62,033 nucleotides of DNA from SAR202 cluster bacterium Io17-Chloro-G2 (lineage in GTDB: Bacteria > Chloroflexota > Dehalococcoidia > Lucifugimonadales > UBA3495). A program made the position numbers and the translations under genes. Of the stretch, positions 43,255 through 52,643 are shown piece by piece (position 1 is the stretch's first letter; every line of letters begins with the position of its first letter). Under the pieces are notes generated by a model. The model saw nothing but the letters and a program-made list of their open reading frames with translations. It did not search any database and was not told where the DNA came from. The DNA is taken from assembly GCA_002816875.1 (NCBI GenBank), contig MUCP01000026.1, forward strand, positions 1 to 62,033, given 5' to 3'.

Positions 43255-44559
43255 TTAAGGCAGGCGCCGGACCAGCCTGAAGGCGGCAAACTGGATCAGC
43301 GCCAGCGCCAGCGCCAGGATTCCCACGGCGGTGAACGCGTCTTGGGGGTTCCAGACGTGGACCATCAGGCTGATCACCAACGTGGCCAAGGGCACAAAGC
43401 CGCTGTCCAGCATGTAGAGGCTCATCACCCGTCCCCGCAAATCATCGGGAACAGTACTTTGAATCAGGGTGCTGTTCCCCACCCGGAAGATATACTGGCA
43501 AAATCCCAGGCCTGCCAACGCGGCAATGGATACCGGATACCATTCGGACTGGGCGAACAAGACGACGAATACACATCCGCCCACCAGCCCCCAAAAGGTG
43601 GCCATCCCTTTTCTAAGCACGAAACCCACGGTGGCGATGATGATGCCGGCAATCACTCCGCCCGCGCCGATGGCTGCCGCCAAGATGCCTCCGGCTTCGG
43701 CCCCACGGTTCAACACCTGGCTGGTGAAAACCGGGAGTATGAAGACCAGCGGGTTGAACACGAAGTTGGGAATGAACGACATGACGATCAACTGGAGGAT
43801 GCTCTTTTCCCGCCAAACGTAGACGATGCCGTCGCGCAAACTGGCAAACATAGAGGGCTGCTTTCCCGAGGACTCCGTCCGGAAGGGCAGCCGGGCGGGA
43901 ATAAGCAGCAAAACCATGGTGACGTAGGCCATGGCTTCCAGAAAGAAATTCCATTTGAAACCCAGGGTGGCGATCAAAAGACCGCCCAATGCCGGCGCCA
44001 CTATGCGGGTGGAAGGATAGACCATTCCGTTCAGCGCCAGGGCGTTGGTGAGGGATTCTCTGGGGACGGTGTTGGCGATCATCGCTTGCCGCACCGGCTG
44101 GATGATACTGTGGGCGACTCCCGAAATGAGCATATAGATAAAGGGGTGCCACCACAGGAGTGGTCCGCCAGGCGTTTTTGAATCCAGGTCGGTGGCGATG
44201 ACCAGAAAGGCGAAGAACACCGCCGCTGCTGCCATCAACGTCTGGGTGGCCATGATCAGCTTGCGCCGGTCCACCCGGTCGGCCAAAACTCCAGCCCACG
44301 GGCCGACGAGCAGGATTGGCAAGGTTCGGACGCCGACAACGGTTCCCGTGAGCAACGCGTTGCCATCGGTGAGCTTTAAAACCAGCCAGCCAATGGTCAG
44401 TATCTGAAGCCATTGGGCGCCCTGGGCGAAGAAATTCCCGATCCAGACCAACCGGAAATCTTTAAACCGTCTGACCGTGTCGAAGGTGGTAAAGCGGGAG
44501 GGGGGTCGCCGTCCAGTTGAAGGCGCAGGAGTTTCGGTTTGGGAGATGTTTTCCGCCAT
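43255..44559 (-). CDS. MFS transporter (EntS-like, 12-TM)
   Basis: 434 residues with about twelve hydrophobic helices. The signature loop GPWAGVLADRVDRRKLIM between TM2 and TM3 is that of the major facilitator superfamily; the arrangement resembles siderophore/drug exporters of the MFS_3 group (N-terminal FRLVWIGNFFAQGAQWLQILTIGW). The substrate is unknown. It is convergent with the YHS gene and divergent from the molybdopterin oxidoreductase. ATG 44559 has a modest ribosome-binding site. Confidence 0.88.
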   Translation of the reverse strand: MAENISQTETPAPSTGRRPPSRFTTFDTVRRFKDFRLVWIGNFFAQGAQWLQILTIGWLVLKLTDGNALLTGTVVGVRTLPILLVGPWAGVLADRVDRRKLIMATQTLMAAAAVFFAFLVIATDLDSKTPGGPLLWWHPFIYMLISGVAHSIIQPVRQAMIANTVPRESLTNALALNGMVYPSTRIVAPALGGLLIATLGFKWNFFLEAMAYVTMVLLLIPARLPFRTESSGKQPSMFASLRDGIVYVWREKSILQLIVMSFIPNFVFNPLVFILPVFTSQVLNRGAEAGGILAAAIGAGGVIAGIIIATVGFVLRKGMATFWGLVGGCVFVVLFAQSEWYPVSIAALAGLGFCQYIFRVGNSTLIQSTVPDDLRGRVMSLYMLDSGFVPLATLVISLMVHVWNPQDAFTAVGILALALALIQFAAFRLVRRLP

Positions 44560-44958
44560 TAAAACCTTGTGTTAGGCGGAATCGTTCCGCGTACCAAAGG
44601 GTAGCACAACCGTAAGCCTGATTCATGGTGCTTAGGTCCGGAATTCCGGCTCATTTCACAGGAATAAACCTGAATTCGCTGGATATCTCCTATACGTAAT
44701 GCCCCGAAGGGAGCGGCACGTCATGGGCTTACGGTTTGTCAATAACCGCCGATGGCCTGATCCTGCCCCTACGCTGGCATGGGACCGACCATGGGACTGC
44801 TTCCCGTTGTCCCCGCCCGCGTATTGACACCCCCGATTACCCGCTGTAAGCTCGGCCCGGCTTAAATGACCGGGACCCGCCCGCTCCGGTGCAGGCCAAC
44901 TCCACAGCCCAGCACCCGTCCCAATTGCCTTGATATTGGTAACCAAATGGAGGCGCGC
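44560..44958 (+). other. Intergenic region with a candidate promoter
   Basis: This 399-bp divergent gap contains no convincing gene. A TTGACA at 44824-44829 with a 17-bp spacer and TAAGCT at 44847-44852 could drive the downstream oxidoreductase; the -10 is a poor match (3 of 6). An ATG at 44866 opens a longer frame, but its first 30 residues are unlike the family. Confidence 0.5.
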
Positions 44959-47226
44959 ATGGTTTCTTCCTACTCCGTAGTAGGCCGATCTGTGACCCGG
45001 GGTGAAGGACCGGACAAGGTTTCCGGAAGCGCCACCTATGCCGCCGACGTGCTACTCACCGGCATGTTGACTGGGAAAGCCCTGCGCAGCCCGTATCCCC
45101 ACGCCAGGATCGTGAAGATCGACATCTCCCGGGCCCTCAACGTGCCGGGGGTCCATGCGGTGATCACCGCACAGGACTTGCCCGATAGAAGGGTGGGCCG
45201 GCTGCTTCGAGACATCCCGGTGCTGGCCAGGGACCGAGTGCTTTTCGTGGGTGAGAAGGTGGCCGCGGTAGCGGCCGAAGATTCAGACGCCGCTGAAGAG
45301 GCGCTGTTGCTCATCGACGTGGAATATGAGGAGCTGCCGCCGGTCTATGATCCCATCGAAGCCATGAAGCCGGGGGCCGTGGTGTTGCATCCTGGCCTGG
45401 CGTCCTACCAGGGACTGCCTCAACCGGCGTCTTCGATCAATAACGTCTTTGCCCACAATAGCTGGTCCAAAGGTGATCTGGAGCAGGGATTTAGAGAGGC
45501 GGACCAGGTGTTTGAGAACACATTTACCGCCCAGCTTATGCACCAGGCCTACATAGAGCCCCACGCCTGCGTCATCCGAGTGGACGACGCCGGACGCGTT
45601 GACGGATGGGTCAACAACAAAGGACCGTTCAATCTTCGCCAACAGGTATCGGCCGTTTGGGACGTGCCCCAGGACCAGATAACCTTCAACCCCTTGAGCA
45701 TAGGCGGGGACTTTGGCGGCAAAGGTTCTTTCATGGACGTGCCCCTATGCTATTACCTGGCCCTGCGGTCGGGCCGCCCGGTCAAGATGGTGATGAACTA
45801 CATTGAGGAACTCATGGCCGGCAACCCCCGGCATCCGGCCATCATAACCTTGAAAACCGGCGTCAATAATGACGGCAAGCTCTGGGCGCACCAGGCTAGA
45901 TTGGTATTCAACAGCGGCGCCTATGGGGCCTTTAAACCCCGGGTTACCCTGGGGGGCGCCGACCGCAGCGGGGGACCGTACGTTATTCCCAACGTGGCGA
46001 TAGACAGTTACATGGTCTACACCAACAATGTCCCCTGCGGCCACATGCGGTCTCCCGCCAAACCCCAGACCATATTCGCGGTGGAGTCCCACATGGATAT
46101 GATCGCACGGGAAATGGGCATTGACCCGCTGGAATTCAGGCTGCGCAATGTGATGCACGACGGCGATCTCTCCCCAACGGGAGCTAGTTGGAATGAGATC
46201 AGGGCCGAGGAGACGCTGATAGAAGCCGCCCAGGCGGCCGGCTGGGGCGAGCCGCGGGCCAATCCCGACACCAACGTACATGTAGGATTGGGCATCGCCA
46301 TCAGTGACCAGCCGCCGGGAGCAGGCCAGTCGTCGGCCAAGGTGACCATGGACGAATCCGCCAAAGCCACCCTGCATATGTCTCTTTGGGACACCGGCAC
46401 CGGCGCCCACACAATACTGCGCCAGGTGGTAGCCGAAGAGCTCACCATCCCCGTGGAAGACGTAAGCATCGTAGCCGAAGACACCAACGCCGTAGATTTT
46501 GAATCCGGTCCCGGCGGCAGCCGGGTCACCTACACTGCCGGGCAGACGGTCTTAGGCGCGGTGACCGATTTGAAGGAAAGGCTCAGGTCATTTGCCGGTG
46601 AGTTGTACGATTGCCCCCAGGATCAGGTACGGCTGCAAGACGGCCGGGTCATCTTAGAGGGACCTGCAGGGGGAGAACCCAGGGAGGTGCCGCTGCCGGA
46701 ACTCGCCGCCCGGGCGGTGGACGCCACCGACGGAGAGATCACCGGTGAATTCACCTTCACGGCCCCGCCTTCTCAAGTGACGGGGTTTTCCGCTCAGGTA
46801 GCTAAGGTAGAAGTGGATGCCGAAACGGGCCAGATAAAGGTCAATAAGATCGTGTCCGCCCATGACGTTGGAATGGTCCTCAACCCTTTGGCCCACCAGG
46901 GTCAGGTTGAAGGCGGCGTCATCCAGGGCCTGGGATACGCCTTGATGGAAGAGATCACCACCCAGGATGGGCGCATATCCAGCCTGAGCTTGGGTGACTA
47001 TAAGATTCCAACGATCCAAGACATACCTGAGCTGGAAACGGTGTTGGTGCAATCCGAATCAGGCCCTGCCCCGTATGAAAGCAAAGGGATTGGAGAAAGC
47101 AGCAACGTTCCGGTGGCGGGGGCCATCGCCAACGCCGTTCACGACGCCATCGGCGTCCGCATTACCGGCCTGCCCATCACCGCCGAAAAGGTGCTGAAAG
47201 CCTTGCGGTCCCGGCCCAAAATATAG
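44959..47226 (+). CDS. Xanthine dehydrogenase/CoxL-family molybdopterin-binding subunit
   Basis: 755 residues from ATG 44959 behind GGAGG (44949-44953). N-terminal SVTRGEGPDKVSGSATYAADV, the molybdopterin loops IGGDFGGKGSFMD and MRSPAKPQTIFAVESHMDM, and the C-terminal KGIGESSNVPVAGAIANAVHDAIG with the catalytic Glu show a member of the aldehyde oxidase/xanthine dehydrogenase large-subunit family. It oxidises or dehydroxylates a carbonyl or aromatic substrate. The FAD- and [2Fe-2S]-binding subunits usually beside it are absent nearby, so it may recruit them from elsewhere or act alone. The exact substrate is unknown. Confidence 0.92.
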   Translation: MVSSYSVVGRSVTRGEGPDKVSGSATYAADVLLTGMLTGKALRSPYPHARIVKIDISRALNVPGVHAVITAQDLPDRRVGRLLRDIPVLARDRVLFVGEKVAAVAAEDSDAAEEALLLIDVEYEELPPVYDPIEAMKPGAVVLHPGLASYQGLPQPASSINNVFAHNSWSKGDLEQGFREADQVFENTFTAQLMHQAYIEPHACVIRVDDAGRVDGWVNNKGPFNLRQQVSAVWDVPQDQITFNPLSIGGDFGGKGSFMDVPLCYYLALRSGRPVKMVMNYIEELMAGNPRHPAIITLKTGVNNDGKLWAHQARLVFNSGAYGAFKPRVTLGGADRSGGPYVIPNVAIDSYMVYTNNVPCGHMRSPAKPQTIFAVESHMDMIAREMGIDPLEFRLRNVMHDGDLSPTGASWNEIRAEETLIEAAQAAGWGEPRANPDTNVHVGLGIAISDQPPGAGQSSAKVTMDESAKATLHMSLWDTGTGAHTILRQVVAEELTIPVEDVSIVAEDTNAVDFESGPGGSRVTYTAGQTVLGAVTDLKERLRSFAGELYDCPQDQVRLQDGRVILEGPAGGEPREVPLPELAARAVDATDGEITGEFTFTAPPSQVTGFSAQVAKVEVDAETGQIKVNKIVSAHDVGMVLNPLAHQGQVEGGVIQGLGYALMEEITTQDGRISSLSLGDYKIPTIQDIPELETVLVQSESGPAPYESKGIGESSNVPVAGAIANAVHDAIGVRITGLPITAEKVLKALRSRPKI

Positions 47227-47628
47227 CAACCCAGCACAGGGGCCTAAAACGAGATATGACCAAGAAGCTCCAGCCAAAGGGAACCAATCCCTGGTTAGAT
47301 TCGTCTAATCTGACGGTTGCCTCATTCGGAAAGCCTGAGCGGCGGCGTTTGAATACAGCCCTTGATGTTTAAATACGATTGAGACCAGACGCAAGGCCGG
47401 GCGGGATGTGTAGGCGCAACCTGGGTATTCCCGGAAGGGCGTTGGCGGTTCCGGTTTCCTGGAGGCCGGATATGGCGAAGAATAATCTCAAGGATCGCCG
47501 GTTTTAAGGGAAAACCCTAACCCGAATGGGTGCCTAACTCCCTTGTTGTTGGTATATGCCCTGGCTTAATGTGGTGTGTACCGGCAAGCTAAAGCGAAAC
47601 GCCGGATCGGTTCCAAAAGGGGTGCATC
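47227..47628 (+). other. Intergenic region without recognisable features
   Basis: About 400 bp between the molybdopterin subunit and a small gene. I see no conserved motif, terminator with U run, RNA gene or repeat family member. Small open frames here lack ribosome-binding sites. Confidence 0.5.
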
Positions 47629-47856
47629 ATGCAAGGTTCCGTTCTTACCAGCCCGAAAGAACGCATGGGAAATCACCTGGCGGTCCTCAAGAAATATGCA
47701 GAACGTGTCCTGACCGAGGGTGAGTACCTCATGCCCTGGGAAGAGGCGGATAAGGCCGCCCGGATGGAAGACTTCTTCGACATCGGCGCTTCGTTCAAGT
47801 GCACCCAGCGGGACCTGGTATCCGTCATAGTCCGCGATGCGTGTCAATCTGGTTAG
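47629..47856 (+). CDS. Small hypothetical protein
   Basis: 75 residues with a predicted helical N-terminal half (LAVLKKYAERVLTEGEYL) and the sequence EDFFDIGASFKCTQRDLVSVIV; one Cys near the middle and a second at the end. A purine-rich AAAAGGGGTG precedes ATG 47629. I recognise no family. The opposite-strand frame of similar length has no better support. It precedes the TPR gene by 92 bp on the same strand. Confidence 0.55.
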   Translation: MQGSVLTSPKERMGNHLAVLKKYAERVLTEGEYLMPWEEADKAARMEDFFDIGASFKCTQRDLVSVIVRDACQSG

Positions 47857-47948
47857 CAAGGTCTCATAACTTACCATCAATCACAACGATTAATAACTAC
47901 GATAGGAGGAAGTCCGATCCTCCGAATCGACTGGGAGCTGGTTTAGAA

Positions 47949-48734
47949 ATGAGTATGCAGTTGGCCGAAATGGTAGATTCTTCCCGCCAGGCTAAAGACT
48001 TGAACCGGGACGCCATCAATATGGCGATGAGTGGAGAGTGGGAGCAGGCGGTACAGGCCAATCGCACAATCCTGGAATCGTCGCCCGGCCAGGTTGATGT
48101 GATGAACCGGCTGGGTAAGGCGTTGATGGAGTTGGCCCGTTACCAAGAATCCAGAGAGATCCTGGAAGAAGTTGCTAGCTTGGCTCCCCACAACAATATC
48201 GTCAAGAAAAACCTGGCCCGGCTGGACCAGTTGGAGCAACAGCCCGCGGCGGCGAAACAAGAGCGTAGGTCCGCCGGCAATATGCGGATATTCATTGAGG
48301 AGGGTGGAAAAGCAGGCATCACCGTGCTGCAAAAACCCGCCCCCGGCCAGACCGTCCCCCGGGTCATGCCAGGGGACCCGGTCGAACTCAAATTCCAACA
48401 AAACCGCATATTTGCCTACACCCAACACGACGAATGTCTGGGCCAGATCGGACTCAAACTTGCCCTGCGGCTGAACCGTTTGACGGCGGCGGGCAACAAG
48501 TACGAAGCGGCGATAATCGGCGCCGGTCAGCAAGGGATCTCGGTGATCCTTAGGGAAACCTTTCGCCATCCCAGCATGCGGGGCGTTTGTTCCTTCCCCG
48601 CCAGGGCCAAAGAGGAGAACCGGGTCTATGTGGAAGATGATTTCTCCAAATATGGAACGGAGACCGACATAGACGACGAGTACAACGCTCCCGGCGATTT
48701 CCCAGGTTCCCAAGACGTGGAGTACGACGAGTAA
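47949..48734 (+). CDS. TPR-containing protein with an uncharacterised C-terminal domain
   Basis: 261 residues. Residues about 18-90 are two to three tetratricopeptide repeats (for example GEWEQAVQANRTILESSPG and NRLGKALMELARYQESREIL). After a charged linker, residues about 110-210 form a distinct domain with PVELKFQQNRIFAYTQHDEC and GNKYEAAIIGAGQQGISVILRE that I do not recognise. The C-terminus is acidic (DDEYNAPGDFPGSQDVEYDE). ATG 47949 gives the most compact reading; the frame is open further upstream. A strong terminator follows at 48760-48797. Confidence 0.8.
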   Translation: MSMQLAEMVDSSRQAKDLNRDAINMAMSGEWEQAVQANRTILESSPGQVDVMNRLGKALMELARYQESREILEEVASLAPHNNIVKKNLARLDQLEQQPAAAKQERRSAGNMRIFIEEGGKAGITVLQKPAPGQTVPRVMPGDPVELKFQQNRIFAYTQHDECLGQIGLKLALRLNRLTAAGNKYEAAIIGAGQQGISVILRETFRHPSMRGVCSFPARAKEENRVYVEDDFSKYGTETDIDDEYNAPGDFPGSQDVEYDE

Positions 48735-48759
48735 GAAAGAATCCCGGTAGATCACACGA

Positions 48760-48797
48760 GGCCAGCCCCGATTTTATTGGGGCTGGCCTTTCTATTT
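48760..48797 (+). terminator. Intrinsic terminator after the TPR gene
   Basis: GGCCAGCCCC and GGGGCTGGCC form a 10-bp stem with loop GATTTTATT, followed by TTTCTATTT. It ends the 47629-48734 unit. Confidence 0.85.
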
Positions 48798-48900
48798 GCA
48801 ACAGCTTGCCAAAATGCACGCATCTCAGCACACCGGTATAGCAATCGCGTCCTAACCCATGCCTGTAGGATTACGCAGGCCACTCACATCCGGCCAGACC

Positions 48901-49000
48901 GTCATTTCGGCGCAGGCCGGAATCCAGAGACCCTTGAGCTGCGGACTTTACTCATGGGAACAATGACACGCTTAGACTCAGGCTTTCGCCGGAGTGACGA
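48901..49000. repeat. Diverged GTCATT..GGAATCCAG-type interspersed repeat
   Basis: GTCATTTCGGCG at the left and CGCCGGAGTGAC at the right are near-inverted arms around AGGCCGGAATCCAG. This pattern is common as an intergenic repeat in environmental bacteria. The rest of 48798-49181 shows no gene. Confidence 0.65.
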
Positions 49001-49181
49001 AGCTGGGCCAACAGGTCACATTTAGGACGCGATTACCTCGGCACGCCGGGGTGGCTACCCGGATCTCAGCCAGGTCTGATGTATCATTGTTCCGCAACCT
49101 TTGGGCCCCGGCTGGCGGCCACAATTAGTTGGAAAACGAACTGCGCCGCGCGATTCAAATGACGGCGGGAGGAATTGAGCG

Positions 49182-50561
49182 ATGAACGATGACACCCTGA
49201 AGATCCAAGGCGCCCGGTTCATCTTGACCGTAGACCCCGATCGAAGGATCATCCAAGACGGCTCAATCTTGGTCAGGGGAAACCGGATCGTCCAGATCGG
49301 CAAAGCCCGTGAGTTGGATGATGTTCCCGCAGGGCGGACCATCGACGCCAGGGAAATGGTTGTCACCCCCGGGTTTTGCAACGGGCATATGCACATCAGT
49401 TACGCCCACGCCGCACGGGGGGTTTTCCCGGACGATCTGGGCCCGGAATACCTGCCCAACGTGTTCCAATTGCAGGCGGCCATGACCGAAGAGGAGGAAT
49501 ATCACACGTCCCTATTGGGCATCACTGAATTGCTGAAATACGGCACAACCTGCTTTCTGGACCCCGGCAGCACCAAGTACCTTGGTGCCTGCATGGCGGC
49601 CTACCAGGAATCAGGGTGCCGCATCGTGGTGGGTTGGCATGTGGCGGACCGCCCGAATCCCATCAATGTCCCGGTATCCTCCACCGGCGACGCCATTGCC
49701 CGGATGGAGCGGATCATTCAGAAATATGACCAGGCGCTGCAAGGGAGGGTAAGGGCTTGGGCGATGCCCTTTTCCTTGTCTTTTTCCTCCAGGGAACTAC
49801 TGTTGGCGGCGAAAGAGTTGGCAGACCAACACCACTCGGGCATGACCCTGCACCACAACAACAACCCCAGAGCGGTGGAGGCTTGCGTTGAGCAGCACGG
49901 GATGCGGCCCACCGAATACCTGGAAGACATGGGAGTGCTGGGGCCTAATGTGCTGTTGGCCCACGTGCTGGGATTGGATGAGGCGGAGGTGAACAGCATG
50001 GCCCGCACCGGGACCAAAGCGGTGGTCTGCCCGACCGCCGCCATCAAGGGTGGCGCGGGCATGACCAACACGGGGTTGCTTCCCGAAATGCTGAGCAAAG
50101 GTGTAGAGGTGGCCTTGGGCACCGACGCCGGCAACAATTCCAACCTGATCGAAACCATGCGCTCCATGTACTTGATAGCCGTCTTGTACAAAGACGCCAG
50201 GGAGACCACCCAGGTCATCCCGGCGGAGACGGCGTTGGAGATGGCCACCATTCAAGGCGCCCGAGCCCTGGGGTTAGGCGACGACATCGGGTCTATAGAG
50301 GAAGGGAAGAAGGCAGACTTGGTACTGTTCGATACCCGGCGTCCGGAATGGCGCTCCCTATTCAATCCCGTGAACAATCTGGTGTATAACGCCGACGGAC
50401 GAAGCGTCCACACGGTGATCGTCGACGGCAAGGTGGTGGTGGAAGACCACACGCCGGTATTCGTCGACGAATGGGACCTCATCCAAAAGACCCAGAAGCT
50501 GGGCGAGGGCCTGCTGGCTCGTACCGGCGTCTCCTTCCCATCTAGATGGCCCGTGGTCTGA
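49182..50561 (+). CDS. Amidohydrolase (cytosine/SAH-MTA deaminase or chlorohydrolase-like)
   Basis: 459 residues with a TIM-barrel metal-dependent hydrolase pattern. The metal ligand HxH is in GFCNGHMHISYA (about residues 65-76); the conserved Asp is in LGTDAGNNSN (about 310). Terminal strands at both ends (INRIVQIG-type, HTVIVDGKVVVEDH) form the small beta-sandwich. Substrate could be an N-heterocycle, methylthioadenosine/SAH or a chlorinated ring; none is fixed by sequence. GGGAGGAATTGAGCG precedes ATG 49182. Confidence 0.9.
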   Translation: MNDDTLKIQGARFILTVDPDRRIIQDGSILVRGNRIVQIGKARELDDVPAGRTIDAREMVVTPGFCNGHMHISYAHAARGVFPDDLGPEYLPNVFQLQAAMTEEEEYHTSLLGITELLKYGTTCFLDPGSTKYLGACMAAYQESGCRIVVGWHVADRPNPINVPVSSTGDAIARMERIIQKYDQALQGRVRAWAMPFSLSFSSRELLLAAKELADQHHSGMTLHHNNNPRAVEACVEQHGMRPTEYLEDMGVLGPNVLLAHVLGLDEAEVNSMARTGTKAVVCPTAAIKGGAGMTNTGLLPEMLSKGVEVALGTDAGNNSNLIETMRSMYLIAVLYKDARETTQVIPAETALEMATIQGARALGLGDDIGSIEEGKKADLVLFDTRRPEWRSLFNPVNNLVYNADGRSVHTVIVDGKVVVEDHTPVFVDEWDLIQKTQKLGEGLLARTGVSFPSRWPVV

Positions 50562-50611
50562 TCCCTGCGGCAAAGTGCGGCCGCGACGAATCGCCAACCC
50601 CACGAGGTTGA

Positions 50612-51067
50612 CTACGGATTAACCGCGCTCACCCGCCGTTGAATTAACCCGACGGCCGCCGATACGGCCATGGCCAAAGCCGCCGGCAGATAGAACATCC
50701 CGATGGAAAAAGCGCCCGCAACGCAAAATCCCAGGAGCAACAACGTGGCCAGCCCCAGGGGCGCCCTGCGCCAGACCAGTCCCGGACCAGCGAAGATCAC
50801 TCCCAACAATCCGGCCCCTGAGATCACCACCGGTGCCAGCACGATGGGAATAACTCCCCAGCCGTTGATCTCGATCAAGGTCGCCGTGGTCTGTACCGGC
50901 TGGCTGGGAACCGCTTCGGCAGGTGTGGCCGTGACCGACTCACCCTGGTAGAACGGCGCGAACACCAGCAGGCCAAAGGCAACCCAGGCCAATAGGTGAG
51001 AGCACAAAGCCGCAGTCAACGCCAAGTCCCTTAGTCTCCCATTGCCCTTAAGAGCCGTATTGGTCAT
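50612..51067 (-). CDS. Small membrane protein, hypothetical
   Basis: 151 residues from ATG 51067 with a long hydrophobic N-terminal segment (LALTAALCSHLLAWVAFGLL) and three further segments, so probably four transmembrane helices with an extracytoplasmic loop after the first. No catalytic motif or family recognised. It is convergent with the amidohydrolase. A longer frame to 51130 adds a Cys/His-containing start with no ribosome-binding site. Confidence 0.65.
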   Translation of the reverse strand: MTNTALKGNGRLRDLALTAALCSHLLAWVAFGLLVFAPFYQGESVTATPAEAVPSQPVQTTATLIEINGWGVIPIVLAPVVISGAGLLGVIFAGPGLVWRRAPLGLATLLLLGFCVAGAFSIGMFYLPAALAMAVSAAVGLIQRRVSAVNP

Positions 51068-51149
51068 GGCTTGATTATAGCGGCTCGTAGATACGGTATT
51101 TTCGTGGCCAAACGTGATACCACATTGCAAATATGGTTCGAAAAGCCTG

Positions 51150-51275
51150 TCCTGACCCCGATGAAATCGGGGCTAAGGGCTCACTGCGAACGAAGGTTGA
51201 TGCATTACCGTTCGTCTTGATCCCCGGCCGGAGGTCGCGAGCCGCCCTGACTGCGTTGGGCGACCTGTCGAAGGG
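51150..51275. repeat. Degenerate interspersed palindromic repeat
   Basis: Contains the CCCCGATGAAATCGGGG palindrome and CGTTCG/CTGTCGAAGGGCG fragments also seen at 33694-33777, but arms are scrambled. It lies in the 338-bp region between the small membrane gene and the LLM oxidoreductase. Confidence 0.6.
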
Positions 51276-51329
51276 CGCCCCTTGGAATGCGCGGTTTTGA
51301 GGCAGTTCCGAAATGGTTCTGCCGTTGGA

Positions 51330-51358
51330 TTGCCAGCAAAAAGTGTCCGGCCTACAAT
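51330..51358 (+). promoter_or_regulatory. Promoter of the LLM oxidoreductase
   Basis: TTGCCA (51330-51335), a 17-bp spacer and TACAAT (51353-51358), each 5 of 6 to consensus, 71 bp before ATG 51430. Confidence 0.7.
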
Positions 51359-51429
51359 AGAGTCTTACCAGATGTAATCGCCAAACCCGCGGCTTCGGCA
51401 CAATCTTGATCCCCAACAGGAGTTACTCC

Positions 51430-52524
51430 ATGCACGTCGGCATGTCCACGGTGTTTCAGAGCCCCCAGCGCAAGATCTCCGACCAGCAGATATACCAAAA
51501 CGAGCTGGCCTTGGCCGACCTGGCCGAGCCGCTGGGATTTCAGTCGGTCTGGGGTGTGGAACACCATTTCACCGATTACACCATGTGCCCCGACGTGATC
51601 CAGTTTCTTTCCTATATGGCCGGGCGCACCCAGCACGTCCAACTGGGCTCCATGGTAATGGTGTTGCCGTGGCATGACCCCATGAGGGCTGCCGAGGAAG
51701 TATCCATGCTGGACAACCTAAGCGGCGGGCGCATGATATTGGGCATAGGCAGGGGCCTCGCCAAAGTGGAGTTCGAGGGGTTTGGGCTGGATATGTCAGA
51801 ATCCAGGGGGCGCTTTTTAGAATCGGCGCAAACATTATTGACCGGTTTGGAGCAGGGGTACTGCGAATATCAAGGAGAATTCATCAAGCAGACCCGGCGG
51901 GATATAAGGCCGGAGCCTGTCAAGAGCTTCCGGGGCAGGACCTACGCCGCCGCCGTTTCGCCCGAGTCGTCTCGGGTGATGGCCGAGCTTGGCGTGGGGC
52001 TTTTGATCATCCCCCAGAAGCCGTGGGACGATGTCCAGGAGGAACTCGAAAACTACCGCCGCATCTATCTTGAGGTGAACCAAGAGGAGGCGCCCCCTCC
52101 GGTGGTGGTGGGGTTCACCTTCTGCGATGAAGACGAGGCACGGGCGGAGGAAATGGCCCGGCGTTACGTGGGCGGTTACTGGGAATCGGTCATGGAACAC
52201 TACGAGATCCGCGACGATCATTTCAAGGATTATCGGGGCTACGAGTATTACAGCAAGATGACCGAGAAAGTGGCCGAATATGGGGACGACGACGTCAGAG
52301 ACTTTTTCTTGAACCTACAGGTTTGGGGCACGCCCGAACAATGCCTTGAGAAGATCAAGCGCATCCACCAGAGGGTGGGACACGACTCCTACGTGGCCGT
52401 TTTCAGCTACGGGGGCATGCCCCATGCCGATGCCGAGCGCAGCATGAGACTATTCGCCGAAAAAGTCATGCCCGAGTTGAAGGCGTTTGACCCAGCGGCC
52501 GCCGGGAGTAGGCAGAAGGTTTAG
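51430..52524 (+). CDS. LLM-class flavin-dependent oxidoreductase
   Basis: 364 residues of the bacterial luciferase-like fold. LAEPLGFQSVWGVEHHFTDYTM, LGSMVMVLPWHDPMRAAEEVSMLDNLSGGRMILGIGRG and the C-terminal LQVWGTPEQCLEKIKRI are typical. Members are FMN- or F420-dependent monooxygenases; the cofactor choice is not visible. AGGAG at 51417-51421 selects ATG 51430 over an upstream TTG (51406). Another LLM gene is at 57867-58871. Confidence 0.93.
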   Translation: MHVGMSTVFQSPQRKISDQQIYQNELALADLAEPLGFQSVWGVEHHFTDYTMCPDVIQFLSYMAGRTQHVQLGSMVMVLPWHDPMRAAEEVSMLDNLSGGRMILGIGRGLAKVEFEGFGLDMSESRGRFLESAQTLLTGLEQGYCEYQGEFIKQTRRDIRPEPVKSFRGRTYAAAVSPESSRVMAELGVGLLIIPQKPWDDVQEELENYRRIYLEVNQEEAPPPVVVGFTFCDEDEARAEEMARRYVGGYWESVMEHYEIRDDHFKDYRGYEYYSKMTEKVAEYGDDDVRDFFLNLQVWGTPEQCLEKIKRIHQRVGHDSYVAVFSYGGMPHADAERSMRLFAEKVMPELKAFDPAAAGSRQKV

Positions 52525-52558
52525 AAACTTTTTTTGAACCGTGCATCCCATATGGGAA

Positions 52559-52630
52559 TCCTTCGACAAGCTCAGGACGAACGGCCAGGAAGAACCTCTT
52601 CCGTTCGTGGTGAGCTTGTCGAACCATCCT
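52559..52630. repeat. Complete interspersed palindromic repeat
   Basis: CCTTCGACAAGCTCAGGACG and, after a 23-nt spacer, CGTTCGTGGTGAGCTTGTCG form long inverted arms. It is the least disturbed copy of the family in this window. The bases around it (52525-52643) hold no gene. Confidence 0.88.
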
Positions 52631-52643
52631 TCGGAATGGTTAA

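Noticed and set aside
43246-44181. Plus-strand frame of 311 codons opposite the MFS gene
   Set aside because: Low-complexity Gln/His/Gly reading of the antisense of membrane helices.
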